Shown piece after piece: positions 43,458 to 54,400 of a stretch of DNA of 64,000 nt. The DNA is from Mytilus californianus. Its lineage: Eukaryota; Mollusca; Bivalvia; Mytilida; Mytilidae. The stretch lies in the NCBI RefSeq assembly GCF_021869535.1, contig NW_026262668.1:68965558-69029557 (forward strand), in the 5' to 3' direction. The translations under genes and the position numbers were made by a program. How positions within the stretch are numbered: the stretch's first letter is position 1; each line of letters starts with the position of its first letter. The notes under the pieces were generated by a model, which saw only the letters and a list, made by a program, of their open reading frames with translations, was not told the DNA's origin and did not search any database.

Positions 43458-43742
43458 TGTTACGGGACGGGTGAGAGTGTCCCGCAAGTAAAAAGTATTT
43501 GTGCAGGTTAACACACTGGTGACTATGTTATTGGTGAATTCTAATATCTGTCAACCCCGGTATTGAGTTGCAAACTATTTATTACTGGTAGCGTAGCTGG
43601 CAAAATGGTTAAGGCACTGGTACCGTAGCAGGCAAAATGGTCAAGGCATTGGTAGCGTAGCAGGCAAAACGGCCAAGGCACTGGTTTAAATATGGTAGCT
43701 CAGAAACTCATTAACATTTACTTACTTATTACATGTTTAACA
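43458..43742 (-). repeat. 5' LTR (minus-strand element) with three tRNA-like units
   Basis: Contains three consecutive ~32-bp units, GGTAGCGTAGCAGGCAAAAC-type followed by GGCCAAGGCACTGG, at 43587-43690. They resemble the 5' half of tRNA-Leu (acceptor strand, D-arm, start of anticodon stem). The same block is in the 3' LTR at 41732-41835. Confidence 0.75.
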
Positions 43743-44090
43743 GACAACTAGAATTTTTGTGGTTAAAATCCTTGTTCATGAAATATTTACACTTACCTGC
43801 CACCTTAACTATTTGCAATTTCCCTCTATTTCCCCATACATACGTCGAGTTTTCTAGTGTGAATACGGTAATACCTCCAGTTATCTCCCTTGTGTCAACT
43901 CTTCAGTTTCTCGAGACCAAATATAATTAAATATAATTCCTCGAGAGGGGAGGAGGGAGGGTGAGGCAGGTAAGTGTAAATATTTCACGAACAAGGATTT
44001 TACCAACAAAAATCCTAGTTCACTTCAATATTTCCAGTTACCTGCCTCCTTAACTATTTGCAAAAGAATTTGAAGAATTAAATAAGGAAT

Positions 44091-45290
44091 TCAAATAATA
44101 ATATTCACCTTTTTATGTCTTCCTCTCTTAAAAGAATTAAAAATTGCAGACTTGGCAAAAATGGACTGGTGGTCTGGAACATCCTTCAGATAGAATGAAG
44201 TGAAAGTAGATTCAGATGTCCAGTGTGCTGCTTTTAAAATTTCTTCAGCTGATACACCACAAAATAAGGCCCATGAAGTAGAGAATCTTTCTTGTATCAT
44301 GTGCTCTTACTGTTTTAACGTGTCTTTATCCGCATTATTATAGTCATAACGTACTGTATTAACTATCCATCTGGCAATAGAACCTTTGACGCTTCGTCAT
44401 GATGGTTTTTCTGATAAGTGACAAATAGTCTATTTGATTTTCTTATCCCTTTTGTTCTATTTATGTAAATCTTTAATGCACGGCAAGGGCAAAGTTTTAA
44501 ATCCTCAGAATCAGTTGCATATGAATCAAATGAAGGAATAAAAAACGGCTCCAAAGGCCTTTTCAATGTCTGTGTTTTTGCAAGAAATTGCATATTTGGT
44601 AATAGTTTTATTCCATTTTTCTCAATTCTAAAATGTTCATCATCTAAAGATAAACTATGAATTTCACTGACTCCACTGGCTGAAGCAATAGCAGCCAGAA
44701 AAACTGTTTTGAAAGTCAAAAACTTTAAATCAGATGAATCTAGAGGTTGAAAAGGGTGTTTCGTCAGCATCAACAAAACTAGTGGTAAATTCCAATTTGG
44801 TGTCAACTGACGGATTGGTGGATTCATATTAAATAATCCCTTTATCAAAGACGATAATTCAAGGCCGTTTGAAATTTCTATTCCATTCTTATGATAAATG
44901 CTATAGCTAATTTATAACCTGTTATAGTCTGTGGTTTACATTTTCTAACAGAAGAAAGATGCAAAAAGAATTCTGCTACTTCTGGTATAGTTGAAGAAGT
45001 GGAACTAATATTGTGTTCTTTACACCAACTATCATATATTTTGAGTCTTACATCATAAACTGTTTGTCTTGATGTTTTCATGCCATTTGCGATAATTTCT
45101 GCAGTTTTGTCTGAAAATCCCTTTGACTTATGTCGCAGTTTGACAATTTCCATGCTACAAGATTCAATGTTTGTGGATTTTGATGAAATATTTGACTTCG
45201 ATTGTGAATCTGAGAGAGCACATCTGGCAGAAGTGGTAGTTTTATTGGAATGTCTATCAGTAGATTTAATATTTGAGATTACCAAGATTG
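44091..45290 (-). pseudogene. DIRS tyrosine recombinase, frameshifted, catalytic Arg lost
   Basis: The core-binding part (44878-45200) has KSKGFSDKTAEIIANGMKTS and STIPEVAEFFLHLSSVRKCK. The catalytic domain (44363-44848) has KTVFLAAIASASGVSEIHSL. In relatives, and in the copy at about 16155 here (TGRRRSEIHAL), this block holds the first catalytic Arg; here that position reads Gly. The frame then stops at 44363. After a frameshift VRAHDTRK and, at 44091-44300, TSWALFCGVSAEEILKAAHW and SESTFTSFYLKDV follow, with the second His/Arg pair and the Tyr. So the second half of the active site is intact in sequence but separated. Confidence 0.85.
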
Positions 45291-45296
45291 TCTTGG

Positions 45297-46977
45297 CTAC
45301 ATCGGTGCAATCAGAATAACCATCATCTTTTCTTCTCGAATCTTTTGTAATACTCGAGGAACAAGAATTGGAGGAGGAAAAGCATATGCAAACATGCCGC
45401 TCCAATGTACAGTTAGAGAATCTACTTGAAAAGCTGTCATGTCCGGAACTGGCGAACAATAAACCGCCATTTTTCTGTTCTGAGCAGTTGCAAACAGATC
45501 TATGCTTGAAGTTCCCAGCTTTTGAAAAATCAAATTCATTATCATACTGTTTAGTATCCATTCGGTTATTCTGACAAGACTTTTTCCCCTTGAAAGTGCA
45601 TCTGCTAGCAGATTTTTCTTTCCCGGAATGTGAACTGCACGAATATTTACATTGTTCAGAATACACCACTGGTAAAGATAACAAGTTAAATAACACAGGT
45701 CTGGTGAATATGTCCATCTTTGCTTGTTGATATAACTTATCACAGTCGTATTGTCCGACCTTATCAGAAACACTTTGTTCTTTACTATCTGTACAGCTTT
45801 TTGAAGAGCTAATTGTACAGCCTGCAACTCCAACCAATTGATGTGTTTAAGGTGGTAAGATCTCGGCCATATTCCTGAGGTCTGCCAAGTTTCCAAATGA
45901 GCTCCCCGCCCTAGTTATGAAGCATCTGTGATCAAGGTCAACTGATCTGGCGGCTCCTATAATGGAATTCCTTTGAATATATTTGTTCGATTTGTCCACC
46001 ATTTTAAATGCGTTATCAAGCTTATTCGTACAGGTATAAACTTATTCAATGGCTGGGTGTTCGGCCTTCTCAGTGCTAGCAAATAAAGTTGGATTGGCCT
46101 CATATGTAATCTGCCCATGGGTATAAGATAAATGCATGAAACCATCAGACCTAAAAGCTTTAGAATAACTACTGCTTGAATCTGTTGACTTTTTTGTATT
46201 GTATGTATTATTTCTCGAATACTGTGACATCTGGTCTCTGTTGGAGTTACTATCCCTATCTTTAGAGTAAAAAGGTCTCCCAGGTATTCTAATTGTTGGG
46301 TTGGTTTCAAGTTTGACTTTTTTCGATTCACTAAAAGTCCCAATTTATTTAGTAAGTCTAATACATAATCTAGTTGATTGACAATAACTGTCCTGTCTGA
46401 AATAATTATTAACCAATCGTCTAGATACAGATAATCGTCTTAGGTATGCTGCCAATACAGACATTATTTGTGTGAACACTCTTGGTGCAGATCGCAGCTC
46501 GAATGCCATTGCTCGAAACTGGTAGCTGTGACCTAGAAATCGGAATCTCAGAAATTTCTTGAAATCCATGTGAATTGGTATATGGAAATATGCGTCGGTT
46601 AAATCCAAAATTGCTGCATAATCTCCCTTTTTGACTGCTTTCATTATTGAGCGCAGAATTTCCATTTTGAAATGATGAGGTACTACTAATTGATTTAGTG
46701 GTTTTAAAATGAGAATGGGTCGCAGACCTCCTTGTCTTTTCGGAACTATGAAAACTGTGCTGTAAAATCCCAAGTTTTCTTTTCCAACAGGCACAAGCTC
46801 TATACCACTTTTTTTTGTAACAAAACGCTTATTTCTGTTAAAATAATTGACTCGTAAATACCATTTCTTGGAACACGTGTCTCTTTTATATTTATACACG
46901 GCTGGCTCATGAATTCCAGCTTTAGCCCTGCTTGTAAAGTGTCTAATACCCATTGATCTCTTGTGATCATTGCTCAC
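45297..46977 (-). pseudogene. DIRS reverse transcriptase-RNase H, two frameshifts
   Basis: Makes element DNA. Segment 46345-46977 has FIVPKRQGGLRPILILKPLN, AAILDLTDAYFHIPIHMDFK and AMAFELRSAPRVFTQIMSVL. Then a frameshift near 46435 precedes the active-site YLYLDDWLIIISD (about 46395-46430). Segment 45957-46343 has LLVNRKKSNLKPTQQLEYLG. A frameshift or stop at 45900-45957 leads to RNase H: NWLELQAVQLALQK, KVFLIRSDNTTVISYINKQR (Asp) and VHIPGKKNLLADALSR, followed by the conserved DIRS tail IDLFATAQNRKMAVYCSPVP and WSGMFAYAFPP. The recombinase frame overlaps its end. Upstream, linker sequence before 46977 is in other frames. Confidence 0.9.
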
Positions 46978-46990
46978 TTCCTGTGAAACA

Positions 46991-48011
46991 TTAACAAACG
47001 TGCCCTACCTGGGGACTTATATTTACAGTTTGTACAAAATTCTTTGAACTTACTTTCTTGGAGCTGCGAATTTGGCCCTTTTGGGCCCCAAGCACTTTTC
47101 CTGGAAAAATTCCCTTTTCTTGAAAAATTTCCTGCACGAAAATTATCCTTGTTAAAATTTGGGTTAACATTACTAGTGTTTGTCCTATCAGTTTTAGCTG
47201 TATGATGATCAGAAATATCAGTATAGTCAGCTTTCCTCTTTCGATTGAACTCATTTCTATCATCTCGAGACTTGTAGTTTTTGTTATAACTACCTGCACT
47301 ATTTTACACAGTCTGTGTCACTCTAGCATCACGTAAATTCTCTGCTGAGGTATGTAGAGTGTCAAAGTACTGACCATTAAAAAGTTGAATGCCAAAAACA
47401 GGCAAATTCATTTACTTCTTTTCTGTAGACTTACTCATGTAGTTAACATTTTTCAGAAAAAGTTTCCTTCTACTCAAAACAAAATTTTCCATGACTCTTG
47501 CAGATAAATCAGCCATGCTTCTAAAGCAGTTAATCAACGCTTTACGTCCTTCAACCCTATCATCTTCACAGGTTGCCTCCTCTAAAAAAGCAGAAATCAT
47601 AGTGCCATAGGAAACGGCTCTAAAAAGTGCCCTGTCAGAATTGTCCATACGACGAAAACCATTATCTAGTTCTCTGTGAAAAGATGGGATATTGACACAA
47701 GATTGTGACTAATGGCAAGACCTTCTTCAATATTGTCATCCAATTTAGGAGGAATACAATAAGCATTAAAATCATCTTTTTTAACCATGAAAGCCTTGTC
47801 GTCTTTGCCAAAGACAGTTTTTTAAATGCCCTGCGATAGCTTCCCTTTCTAAAAACTTTACCATGTCAATAATTGTACCTTTCAAAGGCCATTTAATTGC
47901 TGATTTCTTATCCAGTTGAACGGCAAACGCCTGAATCTGACAGATAGAGGTCAATTTGTCGACAAAAAAAGTACCCGTATGTAAAATGTTTACGCCCACA
48001 AACAGCGCCAC
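46991..48011 (-). pseudogene. DIRS gag-like region, frameshifted
   Basis: The frames 47781-48011 (QLDKKSAIKWPLKGTIIDMV, FLEREAIAGHLKN), 47412-47648 (MDNSDRALFRAVSYGTMISA, EGRKALINCFRSMADLSARV) and 46991-47299 together give the expected order for DIRS gag: a helical domain followed by a basic tail (FRAGNFSRKGNFSRK) and a Cys-rich end (CTNCKYKSPG). It leads directly into the reverse transcriptase. Breaks lie near 47780, 47690 and 47300. The N-terminal part seems to be missing at 48011, where the similarity ends. Confidence 0.65.
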
Positions 48012-51000
48012 CTATAATTTTTTCTACGGCGTCTTTGAGAACGATGTAGTAAATTAAAACATTAAATTAACTAAAACATAGAAAAGTAAGTGTATAAAAC
48101 TAATTAAAAGATATATTTGCACATGACTGGTTATGCATGATACGCTGGCAATGTGCGCAATGTCCTTTAATCCAAGATTCAAAATTAGTTTGTTTCCTAT
48201 GTCAAAATGGCGGATTCCAATGTTTACATTTTTCCATCGATTTGAGAGCTGACACAAATTCGTATCCAATCATTAATTTGCATATTATGTACTGTGTAGG
48301 GTAGCTTATCCAATGGAATTTACTGTTATAAAGTGGCTATACGTTACCATCCATCGGTACAAAAGTGCCATGTGTTTTGTGTGTATAGCTCAGGAATTAT
48401 GTGTATTCAATATTTACGGTAAATAATCAATGGTATGTTCATTATATTTCCATGCATACACAAGTCATAACAGCAAATGCATTTTTTATAGAACTTATTA
48501 GGTAAACAGACATGTTTAACTGTCTGCTTTAGCAAAAATTCGTGTAAATAAACCGAATGGGTCGTTTTGTATATTCAAGCACAGCAGACAAACACGTGGT
48601 AGATTATTGATGTTTGTTTACCTAAATTGCACGCTGTTTTTACTAAATACTTAGAAATAACCATTATCGTGTTATTATTGTTTAACAGCAGATAAAATTA
48701 ATTTTACAATTGCATTTAACTACTTTCAAAAGTTATATAATACACCTTGCCTAAGAAATAGGTCTAGCTAGGTCCAGGGACCTCCTTTACTAGGTCCTTA
48801 AAAAAAGAGGCTGTAATAATGTGCATGATTTAAATTACCTTATTTACATTCCAGCATTTCTTTGCATTTGATATATTTCATATACATGTACATGTATGTA
48901 CATAGAGAACAATAGAGTAAATGAACATACATGGGTTTAATTCCCACCCTAGGTATTAATTTTAATACTCATTAGAGGTTGGAGCAAATAGGGCAGATTG
49001 CAATTGACCATAATGTAGTGTCTAAAAATGCTGATTGATGTGGCCAAGTCCTCAACATCCTTTTTTCTAAGTATACAGCAGCTCCTTTAAGGATTAGTAA
49101 GGGAACACTTTACATATAGTCCAGTGGCTAAGTCCTGTCTTTTTTGTCTCTATTATTTCCTTATTTATATTATTATATTTCTTATATTCTCTTGTACATG
49201 TAGTAAGCTAAAAAGCTATCATTACTCTTTTTCCTCATCTGCCTGATAACAATGAAATGTATTCATTGTTGATGTCTGTAAAGTGACTTATAATTTAACT
49301 GCTAACAGACATTTGGACTCTGGTGGATAGTTTCTATACTGTTATCTCATTGGCAATCATACCACATCTCTTTATTTTAGTACAGGTTAAGTATTTAAAG
49401 TAAGTGACTAACAAACATTAAATCATTTGAAAGAAAAATTCTGCAATGATTTCAGTTTACATATATCAACAATAAAATTTGGTTGTATAAATTGTGTCAT
49501 TATGTTTATAATGACCACTGTAATTGTGAACTGCCATGACTGTCTTGTACAACATATATTTGAATAAGTTCCCTAATGAAAAGTATATAGATGTTTAAAA
49601 AAACAAATGTATGTACTAGTTCCAGATCTATCAATTCAAAAATAATTGATGTTTTTTTTAATTAATTGAATAATAACAACTTATTGCAATAATCATGATA
49701 ATCATGATATTAAAATACAAACTAGCATTCTTATATGTGATACATATATAACTTAATGCAGCTTATTCTGAAATTGTAAGGTATGTCATAAAAAAGAGAT
49801 TTTTTGTAAAAGTTACCAAAATTGTCTGTATTTCAACCACATTTAGGCCTAGGAACCTTAAATTTTTAAGTGTAGAGGTTGACAAGCTAAGTCATGACTG
49901 TAAATTCAGATATTATCATGAGGTTTTTATTAAAGTAAATAATGCGATTAAATTGATTATCTCAATAAAAAGAACTCTCATTCTGATTTGATACTATGAG
50001 ATTTTTTCTGATATCAGAAAAATAAATATCTCATTGTTGTCCATTCTTCAAAAAATTTCTGAACATACTGTACATGTATTTAAGTCAGCTTTGTTTTTGT
50101 CTGAGACTACTATAACATGGGAAGTGACCAATCTCTATGTTAATTGTTATAGTAGTCTCAGGTTTTTGTTTTGTAGTTCAATTGACTATGCATTTTAGAG
50201 CAGTTAAATATGAATTTGGATTAAATTTGAAGTTGATTCAGTATATTTTATGACATAATAACACTCTTTTATTTAAACAAAGCATTTTCAGACTTTATTT
50301 ACAGACCAGCTTAGCTAATCATTCATTATTCAATCAATAATTTAATTAAAGGACTCAACAGTTGTTTGTAGGACTTATGAATTCAAATATAAGGAAAAAA
50401 AATCACAACTTGAAGTAATACATGTAATAGGAATTATGAGAACTGCATGATATCAGATTGCAATACAGCTTTTTGTTCATTTTTCTTTGTGTTGATTATA
50501 ATGTTTTAATTCCCTTTCTGGCTTTTTGGATGTTCAGATTTTTTCTCTTGATTAAGAGCGAGCAACGGAACTTGTACATCTTATATAGTTTCTTATCTCG
50601 GGGGTGGATCAAGCCAATTTTCAAAGAGGAGGGGGGCATGTATTGTCTACATTTTCTTTTTTTCCATATTGTATTTTAATGTAATGCAAAGTTAAATTCT
50701 ATTGTAACACAAGTTCTGCTGACAAATGGCTGATAAACCCCTCTTGTATGTAATTATTTGGCATGAAATGAAATATGTTTTTTCTGTATATGGAAATTAG
50801 GAATAATCCACCCTCTCTTTATAAAAGACCTGGATCTGCTTAAAAGTTCTTGCTTTTCTCAGAATTTTCCATTGTTACATCAGGAATAAAGGCTACCAAT
50901 AATCATGCTTGAGGATCATTGAGGTCACACATAAAGAACCCATCTCTTTGCAGATCATAGTAGAAAAACAAAGATACAATGTAGTTGGTAACATAAATGT

Positions 51001-51684
51001 ATTTAAAAATATCAAGAGAAACATTCCCATACAGAATCTCTGTCAATAAGTTATTTCTCCACTCTTAACAGTGAAATCTTAAATATGTAAATTGATCGGC
51101 AAGCCTCGCATCTTGAAAAATAAAATGTCTGTAGGAAAGAACTATTGTTTCACAATTGATGCTGTGTTAGAATTTATAATATCACTCTTTTTCCCCATAT
51201 GATCAGCATAAAAAGTGACAAGTTCTTCAGTCTAAATAACTTTGTTAAATCTCATTTCTGATGGAACATTTTCAGTGCACCAGATTAACAACTTTCTATG
51301 TTAGATACTTATTTAAATATAAAAATTCAAGTCTAATTTTAGAGTGAAATTTTAATATATTTAAACAAACTGTTCTAAACAACCAACATGTACAAACACT
51401 GAGTTTATTTTCATATCCTTTCTAAGAATATTGATACGAAGAAAGTAAAACAAAGACTTGTATCATTCCATCTACCAAAAGGGTGTTTGAGAATATACAA
51501 ATAAGTCCAAGTTTCAGAGAAAAGTCAGTTATCTATAATTTTCTTCTTTGGAAGTTTTCAAAAACCTGTTTTAGGGTACTTGAAAAAATGCCATATTCAA
51601 ACATTCCATGACTATTTTAATGTTACAAGAGTAGAGGAACATTAAATATTGAATGGTTATTCAAGAAAGTGTCGAAATATAACT
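48012..51684. other. AT-rich stretch with small repeats
   Basis: No protein-like frame was found. Contents noted: a fragment of the mussel CCAATGAGAC repeat at 49310-49375 (minus orientation) and the hairpin at 50101-50161. Frames at 48054-48269 and 50458-50679 are short and unsupported. Confidence 0.55.
50101..50161. repeat. Hairpin with 17-bp perfect arms
   Basis: CTGAGACTACTATAACA (50101-50117) and TGTTATAGTAGTCTCAG (50145-50161) are perfect inverted copies around a 27-base loop. It resembles in core sequence the palindrome at 8805-8846. Probably a small hairpin element remnant. Confidence 0.85.
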
Positions 51685-51689
51685 ACAAT

Positions 51690-53219
51690 CAGTGGCGTAG
51701 CTTGACCATTGTTAAGTGTATGCCCGATCCTCCGCGAACCAACGGTTCTAGGGCAGAGGACCTCTTGGTAGTGGGTTCGAGGGACGTTATCGAGAAAAAA
51801 GATACAATCATGCTTTAGAGTCTATATTTTAGTTTTATGTTCAATTCATTTATTGTGTTTATGTGGCATATAATGATCATTGATCTTCGGGAAAATGTCC
51901 AAAAACCAGTTACTGTAAAATATATCAATGCTGTCGTTAAATTAATTATTTTGACTTCATCTATTTTTTTCCTATTTGTATGCGCAAATTCCGTTAATGA
52001 ATGCATGAGAAATAGTTAGTTATCATAGATTTTCAGGTATAATATGAAAATTCAAAAGGGATTCGTGGAACCCTGTATCTGGCTTGGGACTGCAGCTGTC
52101 CGTTTTAAAGTGTAATGTTGACTGTAAAAAGAATACTGCAGTCAAATACAGGATTTTAGAAAAAAAAATCAAACATTTTTGATTTAGATGCTTTTTCTTG
52201 ATCTTGATCATGCCAATTAGATTATTTACAAGTTTCATACTAACAATCTATGAAGGTGTACACATTTTATTATGTAAAAAAAAAAAAAAAAATCCCAGAC
52301 CGTTTGTAAATTGCAAAAAGTCAATAAAATACTTTCAAAATAAAAAAAAAACAAATACATGTACTTTCCAAATTTTGATTCTGACATTATCTCCTTATCA
52401 TAAAAATGCTTCTGAAAAAGTTTCATTCAATTTGATGATGGTTTTGACAAAGTAGTTGATGGGTCACAAACTTTAACATTAGACTGTTACTATACTTTTT
52501 AACTATAAAGCAACAAAATACGGAAAAAAGTAGAAATATATTTCCATTATGCTCTGGATACTGACTTTTAGTATAAAAAAGCTTGTGTCCTATTTCCGTA
52601 AAATTCCATGAAGGTTTGAAAAGTTATTGATGTCTGAAAAACATTAACCTACTTTAAGACTGTGCCCAAATATCAACTGTAAAAAAAAATCCGTTCATTT
52701 ATCAGTTAAATAAAAATATATTTAAAAAATTTGGCTATACTGTCTTTAAATTGATCATAAAAAGCTACTGTCCAAATTTCGTAAAATTCCCGGAAGTTTT
52801 GACAATGTTTTTAATGTTTTAAAACAAACATTAACCACAGACTGAACCTAAATGTTGATGATGCAGACGGAATCTAGAATCGCTAAGACTCGTTTCGCAA
52901 AATGAATGACGCATGCTCGACAAAAATAGAAACCGCATATTGTACCTCAACATATAATAAATTGCTATTAACAATAGGATACGAAGTAGAATTCACAGAA
53001 GACTCAGACTATAACTGACAATAAACAAATATATAACATACCATTTGATTAAAAATAAATTTTGTCACTTTTATCTCCAATTACAAGCCATTTAAGAAAG
53101 AAGTACAAGGTGCACATGCTTTTCACCAGTTCTTTAAATTTATTTATATTAAATCATTTTTATTTTCTAAATTCATGTGTACGCCCGGGCGTTTTGACGT
53201 AAATGTAGCTACGCGCCTG
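51690..53219. mobile_element. 1.5-kb DNA transposon with CAG(T)GGCGTAGCT ends and 5-bp duplication
   Basis: The left end CAGTGGCGTAGCTT and the right end, read inverted, CAGGCGCGTAGCTAC, are short imperfect inverted repeats. ACAAT flanks both sides (51685-51689 and 53220-53224). No transposase frame exists, so it is non-autonomous. The interior contains two or three degenerate units of about 190 bp (52380-52860, with TTCCGTAAAATTCC(A/C)(T/G)GAAG and ACATTAACC). The CA-start and short duplication are compatible with the hAT group (hAT5-like), but not proven. Confidence 0.7.
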
Positions 53220-53224
53220 ACAAT

Positions 53225-53640
53225 CATTAATTTTACTCGAATTTACTGTTGTGAACTTGCAGTTTCCTACGACGCGTGTACGGAGTTATCTCCCGTTGAT
53301 CTCCGCTTCGCCACGAATAAGCTGACACAATTGCGTATCCGGGGAATTTATGATCTATAATTAATATATAAGATCCAGAAAATGGTTTTACTTCATATTT
53401 TATACCCCTCCATACGTTACCAAACCCATTTAAGAAATGATTTGGGATTTTCCGTAGACCTACGCAAATTTTCCAAAAAAAAATTTCAACTTCCATCGTT
53501 GTTTTAGAATACTTTTATAACACCTTTCATAAATAAGTATACAGAATAATGAAGCTTATTCACTCAAGATTTGGACCCTACAAGTTTTATTTATGTACGA
53601 GTTACAATTAGACGATACGAGGTAAAAAACTAAGAGGTGT
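53225..53640. other. Non-coding segment, no features recognised
   Basis: Overlapping frames at 53175-53360 and 53233-53496 have no recognisable content. GTTATCTCCCGTTGATCTCC is a locally GC-richer phrase. I see no gene here. Confidence 0.5.
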
Positions 53641-53699
53641 ACACGTTCACAAGAAAAGGTAAACTCTGACCTTTTATCACGTGACCAATGTCTTGAACT

Positions 53700-54400
53700 T
53701 AGACGCCATTAAATCGTTTGCCGTTCAACTGTATCAGTCTTATCAACTTTCAATCTAGCTGATACAAATGAAGGGCGCTCATTCTCTTGAGCCTCTCCTT
53801 CAGGTTCTATATTGAGAACATTAGCCATCTTGTGAATAATAGAAATCCATTCAACAGGATCGGATGCACCCGGTGCCCCTTGTGGTACCTCAACTGGGGT
53901 ACATGTATACATTTGACAGGATTGATTGAATAAGAACAACAATCAAGATTTTCTTCAGGAGCATGATATGACACCTGATCTGCATTTGACTCTATTGTAG
54001 ACATTTGTTCATATTAGGATTTAAATTTATCAAAATGTGGCCTACGTGGTATAGCACTATGTAATGGAGCAGAAATGGGCTTATCAACTGCTTGAACCAC
54101 ATAAGCGTTAATCATAATGTCTAACAACTTTTGCTTCAACAAATTTTCTACCTGTAATTATACTTGTTCTTGTACATTTGCGGAAATGTCAATGGTACAA
54201 GTATTTTCAGTGCCTACATTTTGAATGTTATCAGTACTAGACGTACTTACAGTTTTTTGTACATGTACACTGTTGGAGTCTAATCGGACCGCCGCCTCCA
54301 CAGACGGACTTGTGCCCTGAGCTGCTTATCCGTCTTCACAGCTGGAATGCCTTCAGTTTACTGTTCATTTGCATAGTTTTCTAGTGTTAGTGTTATCTCT
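53700..54400 (-). pseudogene. Gag-like fragment (DIRS-type suspected)
   Basis: Minus-strand frames shift between segments: EAAVRLDSNSVHV near 54290, KPISAPLHSAIPRRPHFDKF near 54050, MSTIESNADQVSYHAPEENL at 53945-54004 and PQGAPGASDPVEWISIIHKM with SFVSARLKVDKTDTVERQTI (53709-53900). The low-complexity N-terminus followed by a helical segment and a WI...L pattern resembles the N-terminal gag of mollusc DIRS elements. It could be the missing 5' part of the DIRS copy at 43760-48011, separated by about 5.7 kb, because the orientation matches. That link is a guess. Confidence 0.4.

Larger units (their letters stand above)
41604..43742 (-). mobile_element. Short LTR retrotransposon carrying only gag
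   Basis: Two direct repeats of about 284 bp, 41604-41887 and 43458-43742, are about 93% identical by eye and bound 1.57 kb of internal sequence. On the minus strand the LTR begins TGTT and ends AACA. Immediately after the 5' LTR (43435-43452, minus strand) is TGGCAGCGATGGGATACG, which looks like a primer binding site for tRNA-Leu. The interior encodes a Gypsy-like gag with zinc knuckle; no protease, reverse transcriptase or integrase is present. No target duplication is visible. Confidence 0.85.
43760..48011 (-). mobile_element. DIRS-type retrotransposon, minus strand, better preserved copy
   Basis: Gag-like, reverse transcriptase/RNase H and tyrosine recombinase follow one another on the minus strand. 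At its 3' side, ATATTTACACTTACCTGCC (43781-43799) is matched inverted by GGCAGGTAAGTGTAAATAT (43967-43985), and CTTAACTATTTGCAA recurs at about 43807 and 44051; this is the 3' inverted and internal complementary region. The 5' inverted repeat was not found near 48011, so the 5' end is probably truncated or displaced. Confidence 0.88.

Noticed and set aside
43587..43690. Functional tRNA gene
   Set aside because: Only a 5' half is repeated; no anticodon stem-loop, T-arm or 3' acceptor strand completes the fold.
45080..45574. Plus-strand frames of 68-79 codons
   Set aside because: Antisense to the DIRS recombinase and RNase H reading frames.
48029..53710. AGACGCC near both ends of the presumed insertion as a target duplication
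   Set aside because: The two copies are in opposite orientation, so they are not a direct target duplication.
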